NCBI RefSeq assembly: GCF_008084145.1
Contig: NZ_VSDO01000004.1
Span: 696,202 to 760,201, forward strand
Length of the DNA: 64,000 nucleotides
DNA from: Paenibacillus faecis
GTDB lineage: Bacteria; Bacillota; Bacilli; Paenibacillales; Paenibacillaceae
Direction of reading: 5' to 3'
The notes beneath the pieces were generated by a model that saw nothing but the letters and a program-made list of their open reading frames with translations, did not search any database and was not told where the DNA came from. Position 1 is the stretch's first letter, and each line of letters begins with the position of its first letter. The translations under genes and the position numbers were made by a program. This document shows, piece by piece, positions 18,398 to 26,876 of this stretch.

Positions 18398-18419
18398 AAA
18401 GTTTAAGCGCTTAAACTTT
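18398..18419. promoter_or_regulatory. Perfect 22-bp palindromic operator of the SLH-GH8 gene
   Basis: AAAGTTTAAGC and GCTTAAACTTT form a perfect palindrome with the central AAGCGCTT typical of LacI/GalR-family sites. It overlaps a weak possible promoter (TTTACG at 18389, TAAACT at 18412) and ends 25 bases before the start codon. Binding would block transcription; the repressor is not in the window. Confidence 0.65.
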
Positions 18420-18444
18420 ATGAAGAAGTGAGGGGGTAGACCGG

Positions 18445-21400
18445 ATGAAATATCAGGGCGGAACTAAATTGAAAAGGATGCTGTCTCTGTGGATGGCCTT
18501 ATTGATGCTGCCGTTTCAGGTCGCAGGATTCGCCGCCGCGGAGGAAGCGGCAGACGGGGGAGCGCCGACCGGACCGGAGATCGTGGCGGAATGGGGGGGT
18601 GATCAGGCATACGCTTACACCGATGACGTTATCTCGGCCACGTATGGAGCGTACCGTTCGGCATCGCTGATCTCCGCCGCCGGCGGACCGTATTACGAGC
18701 AAGCCAGCGGGGAAGGGATTCAATATCAAGGATGGGATCGGGGCAAGGACAAAAAATATTGGCTGGCGCTGATCCCCACAAAGGGCTTCCGGAATATCAC
18801 GCTGTCGTCCGAGCAGAAATCCTCCGGATCGGGGCCGCGCGACTTCCGGCTGGAGATCAGTAACAATGGTCGCGACTGGACCAAACTGAAGGATATTGAG
18901 CTGTCCAAAGGAGCCTACAGTAAAATCAACGATCTTCCGCTTACGGCGGCCGCCGACGATCAAGACTTGCTCTATGTCCGCTGGATCGTCGCTTCCGAAA
19001 TCGCGACGGACTCGAAGGCGAATTCCGCCGTGGGACCGTACGGCTCCAGCTATTTGAAGGATGTTCGCGTGAAAGGCGATCCGATCGCCGGTGCCGGGCA
19101 TACGCCTGTCGTTCCAACGATCGATCTGGCGTATTCGCCCAAAGACGGAGCGGAGGAAGTTCGCGTTGACACGCCGCTTACGGTGAAATTCAACAAGAAC
19201 ATTGCCCTGACCAGCGACGCGTCCGCCGTCATTACCGACGGAACCGACACGTTGCCGCAAGTGTCGTTGGAAGTTGCAGGCAACACGCTGCGGATCCATC
19301 ATCCGGCATTCGCTTACGGTAAAACATATACGGTTTCCATTCCGAATAGGGCCGTCGAGAGTAAGGACCATGCCGCGCTGGTGCGCGATATTTCCTGGAG
19401 TTTTACCGTACAGGACTCCCCATATCTACCGAAATTGATCAATATGACCTTCAACGCGGACCCGAAGACAGGCATCGCTTTTGCGTGGTATACGGACGAG
19501 ATGACGGACACGAAGGTACAGGTCGTCGAAGCCGCGCGCATGACGGCAAAAGAGTTCCCGGCACAGGAAGCGCGGGAATTCACGGGAACCGGCGAAGTCA
19601 TTAAGACGTTCATGTCAAAGAGCGACCGGGAGTCCGGCGATCAGGCGCAATTTATCAGCCACAAGGCGATCGCCGACGGCTTGAAGCCGGGGACGAAGTA
19701 CCGTTTCCGCGTCGGCGACGGCAAGGAATGGAGCGAGACCGGTTCGTTCACGACCGATGCGGCGGACCATCAGCCATACCGCTTCATCGTCGGATCGGAT
19801 TCCCAAGCGTCGAGCAAGGAGGATTTCGAGCCTTGGGGGGATACGTTCCGCAAAGCGCGCGCCCATATCGGCGATCCGAAGTTCCTCATCAATGCCGGCG
19901 ACCTGGTCGATAACGGCGACCTGGAGGAGCAATGGCAGTGGATGCTCGGCGCGGCGCAGGAAGAATTGCTGAACGTGCCGTTCGTACCTGTACTGGGCGG
20001 CCATGAAGTTCAAGATTACGACGGAGACGAGACGACGCCCAACAACAACTTTTACTACCATTTCAACCTGCCGCGGAAAGTGGTCGCGGCGACGCAGGAC
20101 GGTTCCGTCTACGCCTTCGAATACGGCGACGCGCTCTACATGGTGTACAACTCGCAATTTGACGGCAAGCTGAACGAAGACGGAACGGTGAATTGGGACG
20201 ACGAGCAGCACGAACAGTTCTGGAATCAGGTGGACTGGATGCGCAACACGGTTGCCAAGACGGACAAAAAGTGGAAGTTCGTCACGTTCCACAAATCCCC
20301 TTACGCGGCCGGCGACAATTCGGCTCAATGGGAAGGCGGACGCATTGAATTTTATAAGAAAAATTTGATCCCCGTCTTCGACGAACTGGGCGTCGACATG
20401 GTCTTTGAAGCGCATGACCATATGTACATGAGGTCTTTTCAAATGTACGGCGACAAAGTCATCGATCCCGACAGCTTGGAGAAGGATGGGGAAGGCAATG
20501 TGATTAACCCGCAAGGCACGGTCTATCTGATGTCCAACGCCTTCGGGAACAAGTTTTATTATAAAAACAATCAGTACGTGATCGGCGAGGACGGCGAACC
20601 GGTGGAAGCGATCGGCCCGGATGGCAAACCGATTCCGTACGACGACTATTTCGCCGCGAAAGACGAACAGCCGGAGAAGAAAATGTTCACCGACGTATCC
20701 ATCGCGGACCAAGTCATGAAATTTACCGCTTATACCGCGGCGGTGGAAGACGAAGGTAAGGAAGGGACGGTCGGCGACGGATTGTTCGCTTACGACCGCT
20801 ACGGTATCAAACGCACGGACACCAAGCCGGATAAGGTGGAACAAGCCAAGGCCGCGCTGCAAGGCAACAAGGCCGTTCTCTCCTGGAAAGCCCCGGCGAA
20901 CAGCAAGGAGTCGGTAAGAGGGTTCCGGGTTTACGAGAAAAACGATAAAGTCAAAACCTACTGGAGCGAATATGTGCCGACGAAAGCAGGGCAGACGGAG
21001 TACAGCCTCGCCGTGGAAGGCCTGAATCCGGCCATAAAATACGATTTTATCATCAAAGCCGTCGGCAGAAGAGACAATTCCGCTCCGGTCGAGACGAGCA
21101 CGATGGACGGTCCCGTGGACCGGGAACCGCCGTCCGCGCCGACGAATTTGCGCGGAACGGGAGTTTCGCCCTTCCAGATCAATCTGAGCTGGAACGCATC
21201 GCCCGGCACGGCCGCGCCGGCGGGATATCATGTGTACCGCGACGGAGCTTTGGTCGGGACGACCGCGGAAACGTTCTACCACGATACCGGATTGCAGCCG
21301 GAAACGTCCTACCGTTATGCGGTCAAAGCATACAGTGCGGCGGGCGTCGAATCACTGGCGAGCAACGAAGCCGTGGTGAAGACGAAATCCGCGCCGGCGG

Positions 21401-23613
21401 GCGAAGGGCCGCACCGGGCGTTCCCGCAGCATACGGCGTATGCCGCGGGTTCGATCAAGCCCAGCCATGTGACGCAAGCGCAAATGGATCAGACCGTGGC
21501 CCGGCTCTACGATGAATGGAAGGCGAAATATTTGAAACGCCATCCGTATCTGGCGGCTTCGGAACCCGACCAATACTATGTATGGTACGCCGACGGCGAT
21601 TGGTTCGAGGAAGAGTTCGATGAAGAATTGGGCGTCGAATATATGGCGACCACCGTGTCCGAAGCGCATGGCTACGGGATGTTGATCACCGCCTTGATGG
21701 CCGGGCATGATCCGGACGCGAAGCGATATTTTGACGGGATGTTCCGTTATTTCAAGGCCCATCCAAGCCATATCAATCCGAATCTGATGGCCTGGAAGCA
21801 GGGCGATACGGGGAAGGACATCGTTGACGTCGACGGCGCCGATTCCGCGACCGACGGGGATATGGACATCGCCTACGCGCTGCTGTTGGCCGACAGCCAG
21901 TGGGGCAGCGGCGGGGAGATCAACTATCTGGCCGAGGCGAAGAACCTGATCGGCGCGATCATGGACAGCGAAGTGAACCGGGACGACTGGATGCTGCGGC
22001 TCGCCGACTGGGCGACAAGCGGCAAGTGGGCGTCGGCGACAAGGCCTTCCGATTTCATGCTGCAGCATATGAAAGATTATCGGAACGTAACGGGTGACAG
22101 CAACTGGGACCGGGTCGTCGAAACAACGTATGACATCATCGATGAACTGGTTCGCAATTACAGCCCGAACGCGGGGCTGCTCCCGGATTTTGTCGTGAAG
22201 TCCGGCGGCAAATACGCTCCCGCGGAACCGAACTTCCTGGAATCGGAATACGACGGGGATTACAGTTACAACTCTTCCCGCACGCCTTGGCGGATCGGCA
22301 CCGATTACCTGATCACCGGCGACGCGCGGGCGAAGGAACAGCTCGGTAAGCTGAACCAATGGATTCGCGGGGTTACCAACGGGGATCCGGACCAAATCCG
22401 GGCGGGGTACAAACTGGACGGCTCGCAAGCGATCGAGGAATATGGGGATATTACTTTCTCCGCTCCGCTGATGGTAAGCGCGATGGTCGATTCCTCCAAT
22501 CAAACGTGGCTGAACCGGTTGTGGGATCACAATGCGGCGGTACGGACGGAAGATGATGTGTATTTCGGCAACAATCTGCGCCTGCTGAGCATGATTGTCG
22601 TATCGGGCAATTGGTGGTCGCCTTCCGTGACGGACACCGAGGCGCCTTCCGAACCGACGATCGAAAAAGCGGAGGCCGCTTCGTCCACGGCCATTACGCT
22701 GAAATGGGCTCCGTCCTCCGACAATCTGGGCGTTGCCGGTTACAAAATATACCGTGACGACGTCGAGATCGCAACGACGATGAAGACGGAGTATCGGGAT
22801 ACCGGCCTGTCCCCGGGTACGACGTACAAATATTTTGTGGTTGCGTTCGACGCGGCAGGAAACTTGTCGAAAATGAGCAATATGAGGTTCGTGGCAACGC
22901 TGGGATCGTCGGGTGGCGGTTCTGGCAGCTCCGGCGGTTCCGGATCTAGTGGCGGTGGTTCGGCGTCCACACCGGGCGGAACGAAGACCGAACCGGAAGT
23001 TACGGCGCCGGAACCGGGGAAAACCCCCGATGCGGGCGGGACTCGGCCAGGGAAGAAGAACTTTATCGATATCGGCGATAAATACGCTTGGGCGAAAGAG
23101 GCGATTGAAGAACTGGCGGCCCAAGGCATTATCCGGGGCACGTCCGATACGACCTTCGAACCGGGACGAAAAATTACTAGGGCGGAATTCACCGTGCTGC
23201 TGGTGCGAGCGCTCGGACTGAAAGCCGATTTTGCGACAAGCTTCGGCGATGTCGCTTCGGACGCTTATTATTACGAAGCGCTGGGCATCGCCAAAAAACT
23301 CGGTATCGCCAAAGGAGTCGGCGCCGACCGTTTCAATCCGCAAGCGGTCGTTTCCCGGCAGGAAATGATGGTGCTGACGGCTAGAGCACTGCGGCTGGGA
23401 GGCAACCTCGGCGATGGCGCGGGAATCGCGGCCGACCTGGAACGTTTTACGGACGCCGATACCCTGGCCGACTATGCTGTCGACAGCGCTGCGTCTCTCG
23501 TCAAGGAAGGCATCGTCCAGGGCGACGGGGCGAACCTTCGCCCGGGAGCCCCAACAACGCGGGCGGAATCCGCGGTCATGATTCACCGCATTTTCAAGAA
23601 ATACGGCTTATAA
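18445..23613 (+). CDS. SLH-anchored fusion of purple-acid-phosphatase-like and GH8 glycosidase domains
   Basis: 1722 residues. In order: signal peptide (1-32); discoidin-like beta-sandwich (about 45-210); Big_5-type Ig domain (about 224-323); phosphatase-associated fibronectin-like domain (about 328-438); metallophosphoesterase (about 445-665; NAGDLVDNGD, EAHDHMYMRS); two fibronectin III domains (about 790-982); GH8 catalytic domain (about 985-1395) with acid Glu1073 in SEAHGYG and DGDMDIAYALLLAD; fibronectin III (about 1400-1485); Ser/Gly linker; three SLH repeats (about 1540-1720). GH8 enzymes cut chitosan, cellulose or mixed-linkage glucan. In phosphoesterase motif III, GNHE is replaced by GGHE (519-521), so this domain may be impaired. 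In the GH8 part, Asn at YNSSRTPWR, where many endoglucanases have Asp, points to the chitosanase/lichenase subfamily. Regulated by the palindrome just upstream. Confidence 0.88.
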   Translation: MKYQGGTKLKRMLSLWMALLMLPFQVAGFAAAEEAADGGAPTGPEIVAEWGGDQAYAYTDDVISATYGAYRSASLISAAGGPYYEQASGEGIQYQGWDRGKDKKYWLALIPTKGFRNITLSSEQKSSGSGPRDFRLEISNNGRDWTKLKDIELSKGAYSKINDLPLTAAADDQDLLYVRWIVASEIATDSKANSAVGPYGSSYLKDVRVKGDPIAGAGHTPVVPTIDLAYSPKDGAEEVRVDTPLTVKFNKNIALTSDASAVITDGTDTLPQVSLEVAGNTLRIHHPAFAYGKTYTVSIPNRAVESKDHAALVRDISWSFTVQDSPYLPKLINMTFNADPKTGIAFAWYTDEMTDTKVQVVEAARMTAKEFPAQEAREFTGTGEVIKTFMSKSDRESGDQAQFISHKAIADGLKPGTKYRFRVGDGKEWSETGSFTTDAADHQPYRFIVGSDSQASSKEDFEPWGDTFRKARAHIGDPKFLINAGDLVDNGDLEEQWQWMLGAAQEELLNVPFVPVLGGHEVQDYDGDETTPNNNFYYHFNLPRKVVAATQDGSVYAFEYGDALYMVYNSQFDGKLNEDGTVNWDDEQHEQFWNQVDWMRNTVAKTDKKWKFVTFHKSPYAAGDNSAQWEGGRIEFYKKNLIPVFDELGVDMVFEAHDHMYMRSFQMYGDKVIDPDSLEKDGEGNVINPQGTVYLMSNAFGNKFYYKNNQYVIGEDGEPVEAIGPDGKPIPYDDYFAAKDEQPEKKMFTDVSIADQVMKFTAYTAAVEDEGKEGTVGDGLFAYDRYGIKRTDTKPDKVEQAKAALQGNKAVLSWKAPANSKESVRGFRVYEKNDKVKTYWSEYVPTKAGQTEYSLAVEGLNPAIKYDFIIKAVGRRDNSAPVETSTMDGPVDREPPSAPTNLRGTGVSPFQINLSWNASPGTAAPAGYHVYRDGALVGTTAETFYHDTGLQPETSYRYAVKAYSAAGVESLASNEAVVKTKSAPAGEGPHRAFPQHTAYAAGSIKPSHVTQAQMDQTVARLYDEWKAKYLKRHPYLAASEPDQYYVWYADGDWFEEEFDEELGVEYMATTVSEAHGYGMLITALMAGHDPDAKRYFDGMFRYFKAHPSHINPNLMAWKQGDTGKDIVDVDGADSATDGDMDIAYALLLADSQWGSGGEINYLAEAKNLIGAIMDSEVNRDDWMLRLADWATSGKWASATRPSDFMLQHMKDYRNVTGDSNWDRVVETTYDIIDELVRNYSPNAGLLPDFVVKSGGKYAPAEPNFLESEYDGDYSYNSSRTPWRIGTDYLITGDARAKEQLGKLNQWIRGVTNGDPDQIRAGYKLDGSQAIEEYGDITFSAPLMVSAMVDSSNQTWLNRLWDHNAAVRTEDDVYFGNNLRLLSMIVVSGNWWSPSVTDTEAPSEPTIEKAEAASSTAITLKWAPSSDNLGVAGYKIYRDDVEIATTMKTEYRDTGLSPGTTYKYFVVAFDAAGNLSKMSNMRFVATLGSSGGGSGSSGGSGSSGGGSASTPGGTKTEPEVTAPEPGKTPDAGGTRPGKKNFIDIGDKYAWAKEAIEELAAQGIIRGTSDTTFEPGRKITRAEFTVLLVRALGLKADFATSFGDVASDAYYYEALGIAKKLGIAKGVGADRFNPQAVVSRQEMMVLTARALRLGGNLGDGAGIAADLERFTDADTLADYAVDSAASLVKEGIVQGDGANLRPGAPTTRAESAVMIHRIFKKYGL

Positions 23614-23617
23614 TCTG

Positions 23618-23652
23618 AAAGAGAAACCCGGGCAAAGCCCGGGTTTCTCTAT
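23618..23652 (+). terminator. Terminator of the SLH-GH8 gene
   Basis: AGAGAAACCCGGGC pairs perfectly with GCCCGGGTTTCTCT around AAA; the T content after the stem is low, but a second T-rich hairpin follows at 23670. Confidence 0.75.
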
Positions 23653-23669
23653 GGCACCGTCGCGATATT

Positions 23670-23703
23670 CAAAAACCCCCGCTTTGTAAAGCGGGGGTTT
23701 TCC
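23670..23703. terminator. Bidirectional terminator between SLH-GH8 gene and apbE
   Basis: AAAAACCCCCGCTT pairs with AAGCGGGGGTTTT, with A-run and T-run on either side, so it can stop transcripts from both converging genes. Confidence 0.9.
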
Positions 23704-23711
23704 TGCGTAAA

Positions 23712-24833
23712 CTAGTTGGCGAACGTATAGCTGTCGTTGGTCTTCTTCAACATTTCCTTAAATCCGGGAGAAGCGTACAGCTTCTTGTCCTTCGTGATAA
23801 AAAGGACTTCCGTGTTCGGCGTATTTTCCGCGAATTTAAGCCCGTCCTCAATGCCCATAATCAGCAGGGAAGTGTCCATCGTATCGGCATCGGTGGAGCG
23901 GTCCGTCACGATCGTCACGCTGCTGATATTGTTATCGACCGGATAGCCGGAACGCGGATCGATGATGTGCTGGTACAGTTTGCCGTCTTCCACGAAGAAG
24001 CGCTCGTAAATCCCGGCGGTAACGACGGTTTTGTCTTCGACCCGGACGGTTCCGATCGGATTGCCCCGTTCCTGCGAAGGATCTTGAATACCGATGTTCC
24101 AGGTGGAGCCGCCCGGCTTGCTGCCCATCGCAAAAATATTGCCCCCCAGGTCGATGATCGCGCTGCTGAAACCCTGTTCCGCCAAATAGTCGTAGATGGC
24201 GTCCGCGGCGTAGCCTTTTCCGTAGGAGCCAAGGTCGAGCTGCATCCCTTTATCACGCAGGTAAATCTCGTGTTTCTCCGGGTTAAGCTCGATCCTGCGG
24301 TAATCCGTCAGCTTACGGGCGGCTTCGATGTCCGCGGCCGGTGGGACGTGGGCTCCCTCATGGCCGATGTTCCAAAGGCTGACGAGCGGGCCGATCGACG
24401 GGTCCAGCAGGCCGTCCGTTTTCCGGGCATAGTCGACGGCGAGCTGCACGAGTTCGAACGTATCCGGCGAAACCTCCACGGGGGCGATACCCGCTTGCGC
24501 GTTTACCTTATGGATCTCGCTGTCCTCGTTCGTCCGGCTGATTTTGCGGTCGATATCTTTCATCAGAGCTTCCAGCTCTTTAAAGTTGTTGGCGGTAGCC
24601 CGGTTATCGTAAATTTTGATGTTGACGACGGTATCAAATATAAAAAAGGTCTGCGCCAAAGGCTTTACGGAGGTTCCTGACTTCGACGAATCCTTCGCGG
24701 CGGAGGCGGCCCGCACATCGGCCGGGATGTCCGCCGCCTTCACATTCGCGGAATCGCCGTTTGTACAGCCTCCAAGCAGCGTCGTAATCATGGTCAGAGC
24801 CAGCAACAGGATTGCCGTTTTGTTCTTTTTCAT
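23712..24833 (-). CDS. apbE: FAD:protein FMN transferase lipoprotein (ApbE/FmnB)
   Basis: 373 residues from the ATG at 24833; a more distal in-frame ATG (24911) would put polar residues before the signal. The signal ends in the lipobox LLGGC (Cys23). ApbE hallmarks: a hydrophobic FFIFDTVVNI strand, DLGSYGKGYAADAI, LGGNIFAMG, and DTMDTSLLIMG for the divalent metal site. The enzyme moves FMN from FAD onto Ser/Thr of target proteins. In Listeria the homologue FmnB flavinylates the extracellular lipoprotein PplA; a PplA-like gene lies 13 kb away in this window. The promoter has a possible FNR-like box (24869-24912). Confidence 0.92.
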   Translation of the reverse strand: MKKNKTAILLLALTMITTLLGGCTNGDSANVKAADIPADVRAASAAKDSSKSGTSVKPLAQTFFIFDTVVNIKIYDNRATANNFKELEALMKDIDRKISRTNEDSEIHKVNAQAGIAPVEVSPDTFELVQLAVDYARKTDGLLDPSIGPLVSLWNIGHEGAHVPPAADIEAARKLTDYRRIELNPEKHEIYLRDKGMQLDLGSYGKGYAADAIYDYLAEQGFSSAIIDLGGNIFAMGSKPGGSTWNIGIQDPSQERGNPIGTVRVEDKTVVTAGIYERFFVEDGKLYQHIIDPRSGYPVDNNISSVTIVTDRSTDADTMDTSLLIMGIEDGLKFAENTPNTEVLFITKDKKLYASPGFKEMLKKTNDSYTFAN

Positions 24834-24868
24834 ATGCGTAGCCTCATTTCTCCCGTTATCTCGCCTTG

Positions 24869-24912
24869 ATTTTAGCAGAAATAAAAATGAGCTAAAAGTA
24901 CTTTTATTCACA
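24869..24912 (-). promoter_or_regulatory. Possible FNR-type promoter of apbE
   Basis: On the minus strand the box TGTGA-N6-GTACT (24912 to 24897) is a full left half and a 3-of-5 right half relative to TGTGA-N6-TCACT. The -10 TGCTAAAAT (TAAAAT at 24874-24869) starts 30.5 bases from the box centre, placing the centre near -42.5. No -35 hexamer is needed in this promoter class. This is the weakest of three similarly built promoters. Confidence 0.45.
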
Positions 24913-24974
24913 AAGTAAGAATTATTCTCATAAACCGTCTTTTAAGTGAGGATTTTGTGAAATGGGTCCTGGAT

Positions 24975-25018
24975 TGAGACATTTATCACATGGGAGTGAG
25001 GAAAGTTACAGGTATAAT
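24975..25018 (+). promoter_or_regulatory. FNR-type class II promoter of eetA-eetB-ecf
   Basis: TGAGA-CATTTA-TCACA (24975-24990) matches the FNR/CRP-type palindrome TGTGA-N6-TCACA with one mismatch. TATAAT follows at 25013-25018, so the box centre lies near -42 from the expected start at about 25025. There is no -35 consensus, as expected for an activator that replaces it. The leader to eetA is about 45 bases. Confidence 0.65.
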
Positions 25019-25068
25019 GGTTTCATCTAAGATTTATATAATTAAAAAATAAGATAAAGGAGTTAGCC

Positions 25069-25461
25069 ATGAAACGTGGAGATATCCTGCTGATCGGGCT
25101 GATCGTTGTCATTGCCGCGGCGTTCTTGGTCCCCCGCTGGTTTGCCGGGGAATCAAGTGAAAAATATCACAACGAGACTCGCATCGCTAAAATTTCTGTG
25201 AACGGCAAACTGTTGCGCACGGTGGAGTTAACCGGAGAGGAACAGGAGATCGAGATTAAAACGGAGTACGGGTACAACCTCTTGAAGGTTCACGATTACG
25301 GGATTGAAATGATCGATGCGGACTGTCCGGATAAAGTATGTTATACGTTTGGATTCATTGAGCGCAACGGCGGGACCATCGTTTGTTTGCCGAATAAGCT
25401 GCTCGTGGAAATCGAAGGGGCGCCCGGAGAAGGAGATGAGGTCGATGCCGTCGTTAAATGA
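25069..25461 (+). CDS. eetA: NusG-domain-II membrane protein, EetA-like
   Basis: 130 residues: one N-terminal membrane anchor (about 6-24) and an extracytoplasmic NusG_II-type beta domain with DADCPDKVC (two cysteines four residues apart), GFIERNG and IVCLPNKLLVEI. Proteins of this type are encoded beside a Gx transporter and ApbE in the flavin-based electron transfer locus of Listeria and lactobacilli, where they are called EetA; I give the symbol on that basis. EetA is required for electron delivery across the envelope but its mechanism is unknown. RBS AAAGGAG. The stop overlaps eetB by 17 bases. Confidence 0.8.
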   Translation: MKRGDILLIGLIVVIAAAFLVPRWFAGESSEKYHNETRIAKISVNGKLLRTVELTGEEQEIEIKTEYGYNLLKVHDYGIEMIDADCPDKVCYTFGFIERNGGTIVCLPNKLLVEIEGAPGEGDEVDAVVK

Positions 25462-25999
25462 ACAATCCCATCTGGCCTTAAAAAGAACGGTCATCGTCGC
25501 CATTTTTGCCGCGGTAGCGGTTGTGCTCAGCCTGGTGGAAAGCGTGATCCCCGTGAATATGAGCATCCCCGGCGCCAAGCTGGGGTTAGCCAACATCATG
25601 GTGCTGACGTGCCTTTATTTTCTCCGGGCAAGGGACGCCCTGATGATGGTGCTGTTAAAAACGCTGCTGACGGCTTTTATTTTCGGCACGTTTTCCAGCT
25701 TTTTATTCAGTATTATGGGGGCGCTGTTCAGCTTCGCGGCGATGTGGTTCCTGCTGCTGGTTGGACGCAAACGGCTTAGCGTCATCGGAATCAGCATCGT
25801 GGGGGGGATCGCCCATAACATCGGCCAGCTGACCACGGCGGCGCTGTACTTCAAAACGTCGAATATATTCTACTACTTGCCGATGCTGCTTCTCATGGGG
25901 GTATTGACCGGCATCGCGGTCGGTATCGCGGTTCGCTATCTGATCCCGTCTTTGTCCAAACTCGCGCTGTTCGACGGATTTTTGACCGAAAACGCCTAG
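25445..25999 (+). CDS. eetB: Gx transporter family membrane protein, EetB-like
   Basis: 184 residues with five to six membrane helices, including the conserved stretch IPGAKLGLANIMVL. This family was formerly named heptaprenyl diphosphate synthase component I, and is related to ECF substrate-binding subunits (S components). In the Listeria locus the homologue is EetB. ATG at 25445 is chosen because AGGAG (25431-25435) is well spaced; ATG at 25436 is the alternative. It is followed after about 40 bases by ECF transporter genes; as an S-component-like protein it could be their membrane partner, which is inference. Confidence 0.8.
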   Translation: MPSLNEQSHLALKRTVIVAIFAAVAVVLSLVESVIPVNMSIPGAKLGLANIMVLTCLYFLRARDALMMVLLKTLLTAFIFGTFSSFLFSIMGALFSFAAMWFLLLVGRKRLSVIGISIVGGIAHNIGQLTTAALYFKTSNIFYYLPMLLLMGVLTGIAVGIAVRYLIPSLSKLALFDGFLTENA

Positions 26000-26039
26000 C
26001 CAATTTATGGCCGGAGATCGGCCGGAAAGGGGAATGACG

Positions 26040-26876
26040 ATGAATTCTACCGGGCTCGCTTATGAACTGCAGCAGGTTTCTTTTTCTTATGACCCGGAAC
26101 ATCCGGTCCTCAGCGATTTGTCCTTCTCCATCCCGCAGGGAAGCTGGATTTCCCTCGTCGGTCCGAACGGCTGCGGCAAATCGACGCTGGCAAGGCTGCT
26201 CGGGGGGCTTCTGGCCGCCAACGCCGGCACCATTATAGTAGAAGGAACGCCTCTGCTTAAGGAGACCGTTCAGCAAATCCGGCCGCGAATCGGGATGGTG
26301 TTTCAGAACCCGGATAACCAGTTTATCGGGGCCACCGTCGAGGAAGATATCGCCTTCGGCCTGGAAGGGAGATGCCTGCCGCGCGAGGAGATGGTCGAGC
26401 GGGTTCACCGTTACGCGGAAAAGCTGGAAATCGGCCATCTGCTGTCCAAACACCCCTCCGAGCTGTCCGGAGGGCAGAAACAGCGGGTCGCTATCGCGGC
26501 GATTTTGGCGCTGGAGCCCGGAATTCTGATTTTTGACGAAGCGTCCTCCATGCTGGACGAACGGGCCCGGGGGGAATTGCTGGCCATTTTAAAAGAAATG
26601 AAGGGTTCCGGGAGGTACACCATGATCTCGATCACGCATGATGCCGATGAAATTCTGGCCTCGGATCGGGCGATCGTGCTCCATAAGGGCGGAATGGCCG
26701 CGGATCTGACGCCGCGGGAGTTGTTCGGGGACGAAGCGCTGCTGGATGCCTGCCGTCTGATCGCGCCCTACGGAATCCGCCTTTTGAATGAACTCCGCAA
26801 GCGGGGGATCGACCTCTCGGCCGAGTCTCCGAAGGAGGTGGCAGACGCGATATGGCCATTGTATTCGAACAGGTAA
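26040..26876 (+). CDS. ecfA1: ECF transporter ATPase EcfA1
   Basis: 278 residues. Walker A GPNGCGKST, Q-loop FQNPDNQF (the ECF-specific NPDNQ form), signature LSGGQKQR, Walker B ILIFDEASSMLD and switch His ITHD are present. ATG at 26040 fits GGAAAGGGG better than ATG at 26034. The 3' end overlaps ecfA2 by 25 bases. ECF modules energise vitamin uptake; in Listeria an ECF module near the electron transfer genes supports flavin supply outside the cell. Confidence 0.9.
   Translation: MNSTGLAYELQQVSFSYDPEHPVLSDLSFSIPQGSWISLVGPNGCGKSTLARLLGGLLAANAGTIIVEGTPLLKETVQQIRPRIGMVFQNPDNQFIGATVEEDIAFGLEGRCLPREEMVERVHRYAEKLEIGHLLSKHPSELSGGQKQRVAIAAILALEPGILIFDEASSMLDERARGELLAILKEMKGSGRYTMISITHDADEILASDRAIVLHKGGMAADLTPRELFGDEALLDACRLIAPYGIRLLNELRKRGIDLSAESPKEVADAIWPLYSNR

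Noticed and set aside
21352..23586. 744-codon open frame on the minus strand
   Set aside because: Antisense to the SLH-GH8 gene, with no recognisable motif.
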